Of a stretch of 52,470 bases of DNA, positions 17,217-26,537 are shown one piece after another (position 1 is the first letter of the stretch; every line of letters begins with the position of its first letter). The stretch comes from an uncultured Granulosicoccaceae bacterium (GTDB lineage Bacteria; Pseudomonadota; Gammaproteobacteria; Granulosicoccales; Granulosicoccaceae), in NCBI GenBank assembly GCA_937998875.1, contig CALLBO010000092.1, positions 1 to 52,470 on the forward strand. Reading direction: 5' to 3'. Under the pieces are notes generated by a model that saw only the letters and a list, made by a program, of their open reading frames with translations, did not search any database and had not been told where the DNA came from. Position numbers and translations under genes: made by a program.

Positions 17217-17897
17217 GTGTTCAAACCCGAAGTCGATATTGGTCAGTCAGTTGTGATCTCTATTAACGCAGATATCCCGGGGGTATTTGCGGCTACCCAA
17301 AAGCGCAGCGTGCGCATTAGAGACAGCTTTATTAATGTCGGTGTTGATGCCCTCAACGATATCCGGCTAAGGGACTTAACGGTTGCTAATCTTTGCAATA
17401 GAGGAGGGCACTCAGTCGGCGCTTTTTACACCCGCTTTGAAGACAAGGATGCTTTCTTCCGTGCATTGAGAGTTGCTGCCATTGAGGCAAACGATCAGCT
17501 GGCAGCTGAACGGTTCACTGTTGAATTGTTAAAAGGCTGTGATGCCCGCGAGACAATAGAAAAACTGGTCGATCTGTTGGTAGATATCTTTATCGGACCA
17601 TATCGTGGCGTATTAAGAGAATCATTTGTTTTAATACTAGAGCCGGATGACCCCTGGGCACCTATGCGACGTTCTGCACTAAAACTGGTTGAAACAATGC
17701 AGCAACACCTGGCGGATGCATTTCCAGCGAACACGGTGGAAGAAACCAATATCCAGTGCCGCTTTTGTTTTCAACTTATTGCAGGCTCGTTACAGAACGA
17801 CCTGATTAACGATTACCACGTTTTTTCAACCAAAGATGACTCGTTGAGAGGCGCATTAAAGCAGGCAGCTTGTGCTTATATGGGCCTTAATAATTAG
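17217..17897 (+). CDS. TetR/AcrR-like transcriptional regulator
   Basis: 226 residues. The DNA-binding domain is residues about 25-75: RIRDSFINVGVDAL, then LRDLTVANLCNRGGHSVGAFYTRFEDKDAFFRAL, the TetR helix-turn-helix with the Y-x-x-F-x-x-K-x-x-L/F ending. The rest is an all-helical ligand-binding domain. The GTG at 17217 is preferred because AGGA lies six bases upstream; the frame also opens at TTG 17130, which would run through the palindrome at 17155. It is divergent from dctPQM and 34 bases before the sulfatase, so probably represses both arms until an organosulfate-derived ligand binds. The ligand is unknown. Confidence 0.75.
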   Translation: MFKPEVDIGQSVVISINADIPGVFAATQKRSVRIRDSFINVGVDALNDIRLRDLTVANLCNRGGHSVGAFYTRFEDKDAFFRALRVAAIEANDQLAAERFTVELLKGCDARETIEKLVDLLVDIFIGPYRGVLRESFVLILEPDDPWAPMRRSALKLVETMQQHLADAFPANTVEETNIQCRFCFQLIAGSLQNDLINDYHVFSTKDDSLRGALKQAACAYMGLNN

Positions 17898-17931
17898 CAC
17901 TACAAACAATCTCAATAGAACAGATATAACA

Positions 17932-19416
17932 ATGAATAAAAAGCCGAATATTGTTTTAATTTTTACCGACAACCAACAAGCGTCCACACTGGCTTGTTAC
18001 GGCAACAAAGAAGTCTATACCCCCAACCTGGATCGTCTTGCCAGCGAGGGAATGAAGTTTGAAAACGCGTTTTGCCCCAATGCGTTTTGCTCACCGTGCA
18101 GAGCATCTGTACTCACAGGAGCACTGCCGTCGCAACATGGCGTTCACTCATGGATAGATGACAGAAATATGCATGAATGGCCCCAGGGATGGCATGCGTT
18201 AAACGGTATGCAAACTTTGCCGGGCTTACTCAAAGACGATGGTTATACCACCGCTTTGGTCGGCAAATACCATCTGGGAGAACCAACAACGCCTGCTGAG
18301 GGTTTTGATCACTGGGTAACACTTGAAGATGGCCATGTACGTAGCTTTTACCGTAATCGCATTTTTGACAATGGAGAAGTTTACGAACAACCGGGGCACT
18401 CGGTTGATTTTTTCACTGAAAAAGCCAGGGATTTTATGACGCAGCAAGTAGCTGCTGATAACCCGTTTTTTCTATTCTTACCTTATCCCGCTCCTTACGG
18501 TCATTGGCCGGCGACCAAAGCAACCGACGAGAACCGCCACACCAATCGATATAAAAACTGTCCGATGGATTCGATTCCACGGGAAGCTCTGAGCAAAAAG
18601 GCAGTCGAAGGGTTTCTGAGGGTGCAATCGGAATCTACAACAGATCTTGATTTTTCGATGCTGATGCGAGCACCCAACGACTTACCAACGCTGCGAAATT
18701 ACTACTCTCAAGTATCCATGGTCGATGATGGGGTCGGAGAGATCATGGCATCACTTGAAGAACTGGCTATAGACGACAATACGTTGCTGATCTTCACAAC
18801 TGATCATGGTCTGTCAGTCGGGCAACACGGTTTCTGGGGGCATGGCGGTGCAAGTTTTCCCTCTAACCTTCACCACGCATCTCATTCAATTCCGCTAATT
18901 ATTAAACAGCCCGGAGTCATTGAAAAGGCACAGACCTCAAAACTTATGGTTTCAAATATGGATTTATATGCAACCATTTTGGATCATGCAGGCGTAACGG
19001 GAAATGAATTGCACGGTAATCTTCCCAGTCGTAACCTTATGCCGGTTTTAAAAGGAGATGTGCCAGCGGACTGGGGGGATGATGCTGTTTATTCAGAACA
19101 GGAAGAAACGCGTGTTATACGCACCCAAAAGTGGGTGTTGTTTAAACGTTTCGACGGATCATCGAATGAAGACCTGGGCGATGAGTTATATGACGTTGAG
19201 AATGACCCGCAAGAGACAACCAATTTATCAGGTAATGAACAATACCAAGCGATAGAGCAAGAGCTTGGCAGTATGTTGATGGATTTTTTCTGTGAGCATG
19301 TGCGCAAGGAAGCTGATCTGTGGGCAGGTGGTCAGCCAATTCAAAACTCCATGAGAAGCGCGTTTTGGAAAGACGCATGGGGTGAGCAGTGGGCGCCTGT
19401 GTACGAATACGATTAG
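17932..19416 (+). CDS. Sulfatase of the formylglycine (alkaline-phosphatase-fold) class
   Basis: 494 residues, sulfate-ester hydrolase. The active-site motif C53-S-P-C-R57 followed by ASVLTG supplies the cysteine that would be converted to formylglycine by an FGE-type or radical-SAM maturase, not seen in the window. Metal ligands: D13 and N14 in IFTDNQQ and the late TTDHG. GKYHLGE is the usual second catalytic segment. There is no signal peptide, so the enzyme should act in the cytoplasm on imported substrate. It is closest in style to type I aryl/choline/glycan sulfatases; the specific ester cannot be assigned. Start: ATG, weak ribosome site, 34 bases after the regulator. Confidence 0.88.
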   Translation: MNKKPNIVLIFTDNQQASTLACYGNKEVYTPNLDRLASEGMKFENAFCPNAFCSPCRASVLTGALPSQHGVHSWIDDRNMHEWPQGWHALNGMQTLPGLLKDDGYTTALVGKYHLGEPTTPAEGFDHWVTLEDGHVRSFYRNRIFDNGEVYEQPGHSVDFFTEKARDFMTQQVAADNPFFLFLPYPAPYGHWPATKATDENRHTNRYKNCPMDSIPREALSKKAVEGFLRVQSESTTDLDFSMLMRAPNDLPTLRNYYSQVSMVDDGVGEIMASLEELAIDDNTLLIFTTDHGLSVGQHGFWGHGGASFPSNLHHASHSIPLIIKQPGVIEKAQTSKLMVSNMDLYATILDHAGVTGNELHGNLPSRNLMPVLKGDVPADWGDDAVYSEQEETRVIRTQKWVLFKRFDGSSNEDLGDELYDVENDPQETTNLSGNEQYQAIEQELGSMLMDFFCEHVRKEADLWAGGQPIQNSMRSAFWKDAWGEQWAPVYEYD

Positions 19417-19458
19417 GCTGTAATTTAAAGCGCGCTTTATAAGCCCGGGATTGTTTTT

Positions 19459-21357
19459 ATGGATACGCAAAAGCCATTAACAGATGTCTTACAAAAGCAA
19501 ACCCTGGCTGCAAACAAGGCAAGTGTTGCTGCTTTACCCTTGCAGGACGCGGGCGATTTCGCGGCGGCGACTAAAGGACACATAGCCAGTCTTCCGCAAG
19601 GTGGAATAGCAGCTCCGGATGGTCGAGTTGCCTGGGACATAGCTGATTTCGATTTCCTGGATGCTGATTGCCCGGAAACGGTTAATCCTTCGCTATGGCG
19701 TATGGCACAACTGAATAAAATATCCGGTCTGTTTGAGGTGACATCAGGTGTTTGGCAAGCCCGCGCATGTGACTACGCTAATATGTCTGTCGTTCAGGGG
19801 CAAACTGGATGGATCCTCATAGACCCTTTAATGTCGCGAGAAACATCTGAAGCAGCACTTAAGATGGTAAACGACGCTTTGGGCCATCAACCTGTAAGTG
19901 CCATTGTTATCACTCATACGCATCCCGATCACTTTGGTGGCCTCAAAGGTGTCACGGGTGATGACCCGAACAACTATCCGCCTATCTATGCGCCTGCTGA
20001 ATTTATGCAATATGCTGCCTCAGAAGGGGTGCTCGGTGGCAATCATACGTCGCGGCGTGCGATATATCAGTTCGGTATTACGCTTGGCGCGAGTGCCACT
20101 GGCGTCGTTGATGGAGGAATAGGTAAAACGGTTGCTAAAGGTCGGCGCACGTTTGTTAAGCCTACACATTATGTGCACGCAACAGGCGAAGAGGTTTTAA
20201 TTGATGGCGTTCGTTTCGTCTTTCAGATGGCGTCCGGTACTGAAGCACCGGCAGAGTTTACGTTCTTTCTTCCTGAGCAGCGAGTACTGTGCATGGCAGA
20301 GGTTTGTACTCAAACCATGCACAATATATTGCCCCCACGCGGTGCCCAGGTGCGCGATGCCTTGTTGTGGGCGAGAACAATAGATGAAGCAATCAGTCTG
20401 TTTGCTTCAGATACCGATATCTTAATGAATTCGCACAACTGGCCGGTATGGGGCAGGGAGCAAGTGCTTCTGTATATGGAGGAGCAGAGAGATATCTACA
20501 AGTACACGCACGATCGAACGCTGCGACTGGCAAACCTTGGCCACACACCTGGTGAAATAGCAGACTTGATTTCTGAGCCCGAATGGCTATCGCATAAGTT
20601 TCATGCAAGAGGGTACTACGGCACGCTCGGGTTTAATGCACGAGCTGTTTACCAATATTACTATGGCTTCTTTGATGGCCGTCCGGTCAATCTGGAGCCG
20701 TTGCCACCAACTCAATTAGGTCAGCATATGGTCGATGCCATCGGCGGGGTTGACAACGTTATCGTTCAAGCACAATCGGCAATCAAAAAAGATCAATTGC
20801 AATGGGCTGCGGTTCTACTTAACCACCTGGTGTTTAGTAACGATGATTGCGAGCAGGCTCGCTCTCTCCTTGCCCAGGTCTACCGACATCAAGGATATCG
20901 GTGCGAGTCAGGAATAATGCGCAACGTCTACTTAACAGGTGCAAAAGAACTCGAAGAAGGTGTCACTGTTATTCCCATGGCAGGTGGTCGTAACGAAGAC
21001 TTGGCAGCAACGTTGACTCTTGCCGACTGGTTCGATGCCTATGCGGTACGCCTGAATCCTGAACGTGCTCGCAATGTTAACGTAACGCTGAATTTCATTA
21101 TTGCAGGACAAGCTGCTTGCGTTGGTGTTATCAGGCAAACAGAGTTTACGCGTATCGGGCATCAGTCAGAGACTGCTGATGCCACTATTAGTCTTCCTCA
21201 GACTCAGCTGGAAGCGTTAGTGGGTGGTAAAACTACACTTGCAGAGGCAGAGGCAGAGGAAGGTGGGATCAAGATCGCCGGTGATAGAGATGCAGTGCAA
21301 GCCTGGCTGGACCTACACGACACGTTCGATTTATGGTTCGACATTGTTACCCCGTAA
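19459..21357 (+). CDS. Alkylsulfatase, metallo-beta-lactamase fold (SdsA1/BDS1 type)
   Basis: 632 residues, class III alkylsulfatase that hydrolyses primary alkyl sulfates to alcohol and sulfate. The zinc motif T152-H-T-H-P-D-H158 is present, with MAEVCTQTMHNILPPRGAQVRD and NSHNWPVWG as further family marks. An alpha-helical dimerisation domain follows (about 390-510) and a C-terminal SCP2-like domain (about 520-632) that provides a hydrophobic pocket. SdsA1 is secreted, but no signal peptide is visible here, so action in the cytoplasm is likely. It follows the formylglycine sulfatase by 42 bases; two unrelated sulfatase folds in one operon suggest either two substrates or a disulfated substrate. 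Confidence 0.92.
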   Translation: MDTQKPLTDVLQKQTLAANKASVAALPLQDAGDFAAATKGHIASLPQGGIAAPDGRVAWDIADFDFLDADCPETVNPSLWRMAQLNKISGLFEVTSGVWQARACDYANMSVVQGQTGWILIDPLMSRETSEAALKMVNDALGHQPVSAIVITHTHPDHFGGLKGVTGDDPNNYPPIYAPAEFMQYAASEGVLGGNHTSRRAIYQFGITLGASATGVVDGGIGKTVAKGRRTFVKPTHYVHATGEEVLIDGVRFVFQMASGTEAPAEFTFFLPEQRVLCMAEVCTQTMHNILPPRGAQVRDALLWARTIDEAISLFASDTDILMNSHNWPVWGREQVLLYMEEQRDIYKYTHDRTLRLANLGHTPGEIADLISEPEWLSHKFHARGYYGTLGFNARAVYQYYYGFFDGRPVNLEPLPPTQLGQHMVDAIGGVDNVIVQAQSAIKKDQLQWAAVLLNHLVFSNDDCEQARSLLAQVYRHQGYRCESGIMRNVYLTGAKELEEGVTVIPMAGGRNEDLAATLTLADWFDAYAVRLNPERARNVNVTLNFIIAGQAACVGVIRQTEFTRIGHQSETADATISLPQTQLEALVGGKTTLAEAEAEEGGIKIAGDRDAVQAWLDLHDTFDLWFDIVTP

Positions 21358-21448
21358 GCATAAATCTCATAAAACGGGACTGCAAAGCGGAACTACTTTG
21401 TGGAGTGTAGAAAGTGCCAGGCAGTTACGCCGCAAGGTGTCCGATGCG

Positions 21449-22414
21449 ATGACCGCAAAGCAGCGTTGGCTTGCGCCCATTGCATGGATACCTGTCAAAT
21501 GGACATATAAATTCGCTCACAGTGTGTTGAACCGCCCGGTGTACCTGCAGCGATTGAAGCAAGTCGCATCGCGTATGAATCAACATGCTGATACCGCATT
21601 CGATGGTTATACGCCAGTAAAGAATGACGTCTTCGCTGCAGCCTATTTTAAAGCAGGTACGAATTTGCTGATGTACATGTGCTATCAAATCAGTGAAAAA
21701 GGTGAGGGGGATTTTGACCATATTCAAGATATCATGCCATGGCCTGATGCTGCACAACCCAGGTTCTGGATGAACTTGTTTGACAAATCAGCCTATCAGA
21801 CATTAACCGGGCGCCGAGTCATCAAAACCCATTTACCCGCAACCAAGGTGCCTGTTAATGATCACGCAAAATACATTGCAGTAACTCGTGACCCGAAAGA
21901 TTGCGCTGCATCAGGCTACTATTATTATCAATCATTAATATTTGGTCCCGGCACACCTCCACCAGCTGTCTGGCTTGATCATATGGTTTCAAAGGATGCG
22001 CCGTTTGGTCGATGGGATGCTTTTACTGCTTCGTGGTATAAAATGCGTCACCGCCCGAATGTGCTTTTTCTACTTTTTGATGAACTAAAAGACTCCCCGA
22101 TCGAATCGATAAAGAAAATTGCTGCCTTTCTGGATATTGATTTAACAGAGGATGCTTTAGAACGCGTTGTAGCAAAGACATCCTTTAAAGAGATGAAGTC
22201 AATCAATAACCGATTTTTTCCAGCACCGCAGTCAATGTGGACTGATGTCGATGGTTCAATTATTCGTAAAGGCCAGAGTGGTGACGGCGCTGCTCTGTTT
22301 AATACTGAGCAGTTAGAAAAATTTGACCTTAAAATGGAAGAGGGGTTGCGAACATTGGGCTCAGACTTCCCCTACACAGACATATACTCGTTGAATGCGA
22401 AGAGCCAAAGATGA
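21449..22414 (+). CDS. PAPS-dependent sulfotransferase domain protein
   Basis: 321 residues. The 5'-phosphosulfate loop is recognisable but altered: Y66-F-K-A-G-T-N instead of YPKSGTT. The 3'-phosphate motif is R147-DPKDCAA-S155. A late segment (IRKGQSGDG) corresponds to the RKG...GD motif of cytosolic-type sulfotransferases. It should move a sulfuryl group from PAPS to a hydroxyl or amine, the reverse chemistry to the two preceding sulfatases. The ATG at 21449 has AAGGTG nine bases upstream; the frame runs back into the alkylsulfatase gene, and a TTG at 21398 is an alternative. It overlaps the next gene by four bases (ATGA). Confidence 0.8.
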   Translation: MTAKQRWLAPIAWIPVKWTYKFAHSVLNRPVYLQRLKQVASRMNQHADTAFDGYTPVKNDVFAAAYFKAGTNLLMYMCYQISEKGEGDFDHIQDIMPWPDAAQPRFWMNLFDKSAYQTLTGRRVIKTHLPATKVPVNDHAKYIAVTRDPKDCAASGYYYYQSLIFGPGTPPPAVWLDHMVSKDAPFGRWDAFTASWYKMRHRPNVLFLLFDELKDSPIESIKKIAAFLDIDLTEDALERVVAKTSFKEMKSINNRFFPAPQSMWTDVDGSIIRKGQSGDGAALFNTEQLEKFDLKMEEGLRTLGSDFPYTDIYSLNAKSQR

Positions 22415-24015
22415 TTGAGTCAACCTATGATTATGTTGTCGTTGGCGGCGGTGCTGCAGGTTGTGTACTCGCAGGGCGATTAGCTGCGAGCAGCGGTAAA
22501 ACAGTCGTATTAGTTGAGCGAGGCAGGTCTGACTCTAATCGCTGGATACACATTCCGGCAACATTCTTCAAAGCCCTGCAAAGCCAGGACGCAGAAGCAA
22601 TATTGTCGGAAGCTGATCCGTCACTTGATGGAGCGCATTATCCGGTACCCCAGGGACGCGTGCTCGGTGGAGGTTCATCGGTCAACGGTATGATCTACAT
22701 GCGTGGCCAGCCGCAGGATTATGACGATTGGGCTACCCGCTATGGTTGCAAAGGCTGGTCATATAAAGATGTTCTGCCAGTATTTATCAAGCAGGAAAAC
22801 AATCAGCGATTAACAAATGAGTTTCACGGTAATGACGGCAAGTTATGTGTTGCCGATCCAACCCCTGCGCACCCGGTGTCGCAAGCGGTGATTGAAGCAG
22901 CTGTTAATGCCGGTATATCTCCCTCAAACGACTTTAATGGTGCCAGCCAGGAAGGGGTAGGGTGGTATCAGGTAACAGCACTGGATGGCCAGCGTCAGTC
23001 ATCTGCGCATTGCTTTTTAAAGCCAGAGTTGCACAGAGCAAATCTAACGCTTGAGACCAATCTTTTAGCTGAGCGCATACGCTTTAAGGATAAACGTGCA
23101 GTATCTCTGGAGGCCAGGCATGATGATGGCAGTGAGCATGTGATACATGCGCGATCAGAAATCATACTAACTGCAGGTAGTTTCCAAAGCCCGAAATTGT
23201 TAATGCTCTCGGGCGTGGGGCCAAAAGATCAGTTGAGTAAGCATGGCATCAAGCTCATTAGTGAATCACCAAACGTTGGGCGTAATTATCAAGATCACGT
23301 AGGAACACCGGTTACGCGCGAACTAAAAGGCGTTAACGGTTTGTATGGTGCGGACAAAGGGTTCCAGGCGTTAAAGCATGGCATCAGTTATTTTGCAGCC
23401 AGGCGTGGCTTGCTAACATCAAATTTGCTCGACGCCGGAGCTTGTGTTGATACCTCGGGTGGTGGTCGTCCTGATGTCCAGTTTAACATCGCACCGTTTG
23501 CCCCTGGTGCACCTGGATCTCCACCTATGTCATGCCATGCGGTTCAAATTCATCCCATGACTATGCGTCCTACATCCCGTAGCAGGCTCGGCTTAAAATC
23601 TTCCAAGGCTTCCGACGCACCATTCTTTGAATCAAAAGCGCTCGATACCGGGGCAGACTTTGACACATTGCGTCGGGGTGTTCGTATTGCTCAAGAAATC
23701 TTCACACAGTCACCGTTACGGGAGATAGTCGGTGATGAGATATGGCCAGGTGCAAACGTAAGTACAATGCACGGTTCAAATACGTTTGACGAGGCTATAC
23801 GAGCGCAAGCCAGAACCATTTTTCACCCGGCAGGCACCTGTGCAATGGGCGGGCAGGCAGACTCGGTACTCGACCCTGAGTTAAGGGTGCGCGGGGCAGA
23901 GAACCTGCGTGTTGCTGATTGTTCTGTGATGCCGGCTTTGATATCGGGAAATACCAATGCGCCAACCATGATGATTGCTGATAGGTGTGCAACTTTTATT
24001 TTAAATGAAGAGTAG
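22411..24015 (+). CDS. GMC-family FAD alcohol oxidoreductase (choline dehydrogenase-like)
   Basis: 534 residues. The Rossmann FAD motif is near the N-terminus (YVVVGGGAAGCVLAGRL), followed by GMC signature 1 (GRVLGGGSSVNGMIYMRG) and signature 2 (GSFQSPKLLMLSGVGP). The catalytic pair is H472 in FHPAGTCAMG and N516 in SGNTNAPTMM. It oxidises a primary alcohol to an aldehyde with electrons passed to the respiratory chain or oxygen. Relatives include choline dehydrogenase, AlkJ-type alkanol dehydrogenase and PEG dehydrogenase. The start overlaps the sulfotransferase stop, so the two are co-translated. Placed after two sulfatases, it most simply oxidises the alcohol released by desulfation; inference. 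Confidence 0.88.
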   Translation: MIESTYDYVVVGGGAAGCVLAGRLAASSGKTVVLVERGRSDSNRWIHIPATFFKALQSQDAEAILSEADPSLDGAHYPVPQGRVLGGGSSVNGMIYMRGQPQDYDDWATRYGCKGWSYKDVLPVFIKQENNQRLTNEFHGNDGKLCVADPTPAHPVSQAVIEAAVNAGISPSNDFNGASQEGVGWYQVTALDGQRQSSAHCFLKPELHRANLTLETNLLAERIRFKDKRAVSLEARHDDGSEHVIHARSEIILTAGSFQSPKLLMLSGVGPKDQLSKHGIKLISESPNVGRNYQDHVGTPVTRELKGVNGLYGADKGFQALKHGISYFAARRGLLTSNLLDAGACVDTSGGGRPDVQFNIAPFAPGAPGSPPMSCHAVQIHPMTMRPTSRSRLGLKSSKASDAPFFESKALDTGADFDTLRRGVRIAQEIFTQSPLREIVGDEIWPGANVSTMHGSNTFDEAIRAQARTIFHPAGTCAMGGQADSVLDPELRVRGAENLRVADCSVMPALISGNTNAPTMMIADRCATFILNEE

Positions 24016-24495
24016 TAATAAGTGATAGTGCATATCACCAGCATTTGTCCAGTTTACCCCTGTATGACAAGAGATCGTGTCACAATAGCTAAAACTGAAT
24101 GGCAATTAAATGGCAGTATAATCCTTAGCCTTACGTTTTCTATTTCACATAACGTGGAGCAGTAGTTTCGCGTGCAAGATACTACAAAATTAGTATTAGC
24201 TAAATCAGATATCGACAATAATTATTATGATTAAGGCAATGGAAAACTGTTGAATTTTTAACTCATTGAATCTTTGGTTCCTGTAAGACACAAACCAACT
24301 GTATTTATAAAACCGGACGATACGGCAGTTTGTAAACACACAATTATTATAACCCGCAGTACATGAAACAAATGTTTTCGTACTACCAGTTATATGAGTT
24401 ATCCTAATGTTGTAAAAAGTCGACAATATGATTTTTTGCGCATACTTTTTGCAATTTTGACAGCCCTCTTTAAACGCTACTCACCGAGGCCGTTG
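24016..24495. other. AT-rich intergenic region
   Basis: 480 bases between the oxidoreductase and the first GGDEF-EAL gene. A small perfect hairpin GTGATA-GTGCA-TATCAC (24022-24038) sits seven bases after the oxidoreductase stop, without a T-run. TACCAGTTATAT at 24384-24395 recurs before the paralogous GGDEF-EAL gene. No other gene is supported. Confidence 0.5.
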
Positions 24496-26472
24496 ATGCA
24501 ATCAGCAGTTAACAACAATAACTTAGTCGACACTTGTTTCAAGCGTAATTTTATTAACGATCACAGGTCAACGGTCTCTCCTGACCTTAATCAAGATCAG
24601 CTCCGGTCAGAGCTCAAGTACTCGGAGATAGAGCTCCAGGGCTTGCGAGAAGAATTGCATATACAGTCTGTTGAGTTGGATCGGTATCGGTCTGAGATAG
24701 CGTGTCTGCGCAGCGACCACAGCAAGTACAAGAGCTTGTTTGAATCAGCCCCGATTGGTTATCTGATTGTGGATGAGTTTCTTCAAATTCTGGAAGTGAA
24801 TCCGTCTGGTGCTCATCTTCTGGGTAAACGACCCTATCAAATCACCCGCACTCCGTTTCCGGTTTATCTCTCGCCTGATGACAGAGATCAACTCCAACAC
24901 GAAGTCGATAAAGTAACCAACGGTACGGAGTGCAAGTTGCAGGTCCGGATGATAACGCACGGGCAGACAACACCGGTCATGCTCTATTTTCATCCGGTGA
25001 GGAATCAAACCCAACGTGGCTTCAACTGTCTGATTGCTATGATGGATATTACTGAACATCATGCCGCAGAGGATCAATTGCGCAACGCGAGAGATTACTT
25101 GCAACACATAGCGTCACACGATCCGTTGACCGACTTGCCGAACCGACGAAAATTCAGTGACGCGCTGGAAGAGGCAATTATTAATGCGAGACGGGGTGCA
25201 AGCAAGGTAGCTGTGTTGATGCTCGACCTTGATCGCTTTAAGTTTATTAACGATTCACTCGGTCATGATGCGGGCGATGAGCTACTGTGTGAGACTGCGA
25301 ATCGGCTAAGATCAGCAGTGCGTGAAGGAGATCTTGTTGCTCGACTCGGTGGAGATGAATTCAGTGTAATTCTCAACGGTATTCAGGATCTATCAACAGT
25401 TGAGGAGATTTGCGAGTCAATAAGAGTAGCACTGGCCGCTCCTTACAATCTCGGTAGACATGAAGCTTGCACCGCCGGAAGTATTGGTGTGTGTGTCTAT
25501 CCCACAGACACAACTCATAGTAAAGAGTTGGTTAAATTTGCCGACGCCGCCATGTACCGTGCGAAAACATCTGGAAGGAACTGCTTCCGATTTTTTACCC
25601 AGAGTCTTAGCTCTGAGCTGACCCGCAGATTCCGCCTCGAAACTGATTTGCGGGCAGGCATAAAAAGCGAACAATTCGATGTCTGGTTTCAACCGATTTG
25701 TGATATCCACAGCGGCGAAGCGTTAGGGGTGGAGGCATTGGCACGTTGGCACCACCCACAACGTGGACTCGTGTCACCCTCGGAGTTTATCGGTGTAGCC
25801 GAGGAATGTGGCGCTATTGAGCAGCTTGGGTCCTGGATCCTCGAGCGGGCTTGCCAGCAGGTTGTAGAGTTACACTCGCAGGGTTTTGACAAACTACGCT
25901 TGTCCGTGAACATATCGCCGAAACAATTTGCGCAACCAGGGATAGTTTCAGAATTGACCGAGACACTGAAAATGACTGGTCTGGATCCACATTTTCTCGA
26001 ATTAGAGGTGACAGAAAATGCACTTTTCGATGATGACCAGAGAAGTATGGTTGTGATGAGTGAGCTACGTGATCTGGGCATTCAGTTGGCGATAGATGAT
26101 TTTGGTACCGGTTACTCCTCATTCAGTCGCTTACACCGGTTACCAATTTCCCGTATCAAAATTGACCAGTCGTTCGTGCATGGCTTGCCGTATGACTCAG
26201 ATGATTGTTCGATTGCAAAGGCTATTGTGTCGATGGCGCGTGACCTGGGAATAGAGGTCGTATCAGAAGGCGTAGAGAACAAAGAACAACTGCAATTCCT
26301 GCGTTCTATCGGCTGTGGCATGGTACAGGGATACTTGCTGAGTGAGCCGGTGGGCGAATACGCCATTAAAAATACACTGTTGCATTGCAGCGATAAACTC
26401 GCTGTTGTTGCTCCATCAAAAGATTTGCACAGTAACTTAATAAGTTTCAATCAAAATCTTCAAGCCGGATAG
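24496..26472 (+). CDS. PAS-GGDEF-EAL cyclic-di-GMP protein (copy 1)
   Basis: 658 residues: coiled coil (about 38-75), PAS-like domain (about 80-205), GGDEF (about 215-375) and EAL (about 390-640). The GGDEF motif (285-289) is intact, with an RxxD inhibitory site (R276-EGD, five residues upstream), so diguanylate cyclase activity is expected. The EAL domain keeps E413-A-L, NISPKQF, D534-D535-FGTG, the KIDQSF lysine and the late E and Q, so phosphodiesterase activity is also expected. No membrane segment. The ATG at 24496 has GAGG six bases upstream and gives an N-terminus as long as copy 2; an ATG at 24394 would add 34 residues. It converges on the hybrid kinase gene. Confidence 0.9.
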   Translation: MQSAVNNNNLVDTCFKRNFINDHRSTVSPDLNQDQLRSELKYSEIELQGLREELHIQSVELDRYRSEIACLRSDHSKYKSLFESAPIGYLIVDEFLQILEVNPSGAHLLGKRPYQITRTPFPVYLSPDDRDQLQHEVDKVTNGTECKLQVRMITHGQTTPVMLYFHPVRNQTQRGFNCLIAMMDITEHHAAEDQLRNARDYLQHIASHDPLTDLPNRRKFSDALEEAIINARRGASKVAVLMLDLDRFKFINDSLGHDAGDELLCETANRLRSAVREGDLVARLGGDEFSVILNGIQDLSTVEEICESIRVALAAPYNLGRHEACTAGSIGVCVYPTDTTHSKELVKFADAAMYRAKTSGRNCFRFFTQSLSSELTRRFRLETDLRAGIKSEQFDVWFQPICDIHSGEALGVEALARWHHPQRGLVSPSEFIGVAEECGAIEQLGSWILERACQQVVELHSQGFDKLRLSVNISPKQFAQPGIVSELTETLKMTGLDPHFLELEVTENALFDDDQRSMVVMSELRDLGIQLAIDDFGTGYSSFSRLHRLPISRIKIDQSFVHGLPYDSDDCSIAKAIVSMARDLGIEVVSEGVENKEQLQFLRSIGCGMVQGYLLSEPVGEYAIKNTLLHCSDKLAVVAPSKDLHSNLISFNQNLQAG

Positions 26473-26509
26473 CGTAACTAAGCATATAAGTTAATGGCAT
26501 TCATTGCTA

Positions 26510-26537
26510 ACAGCACCAGATTTAGGCTTGGTGCTGT
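26510..26537. terminator. Hairpin between convergent genes
   Basis: Perfect 9-bp arms ACAGCACCA / TGGTGCTGT with a 10-nt loop that contains the TAA of the minus-strand kinase. It lies 38 bases past the GGDEF-EAL stop. No T-run on either strand; a bidirectional termination or RNA-stabilising role is inference. Confidence 0.4.

Noticed and set aside
25689..26081. 130-codon minus-strand frame inside GGDEF-EAL copy 1
   Set aside because: Opposite strand of conserved EAL-coding sequence; shadow.
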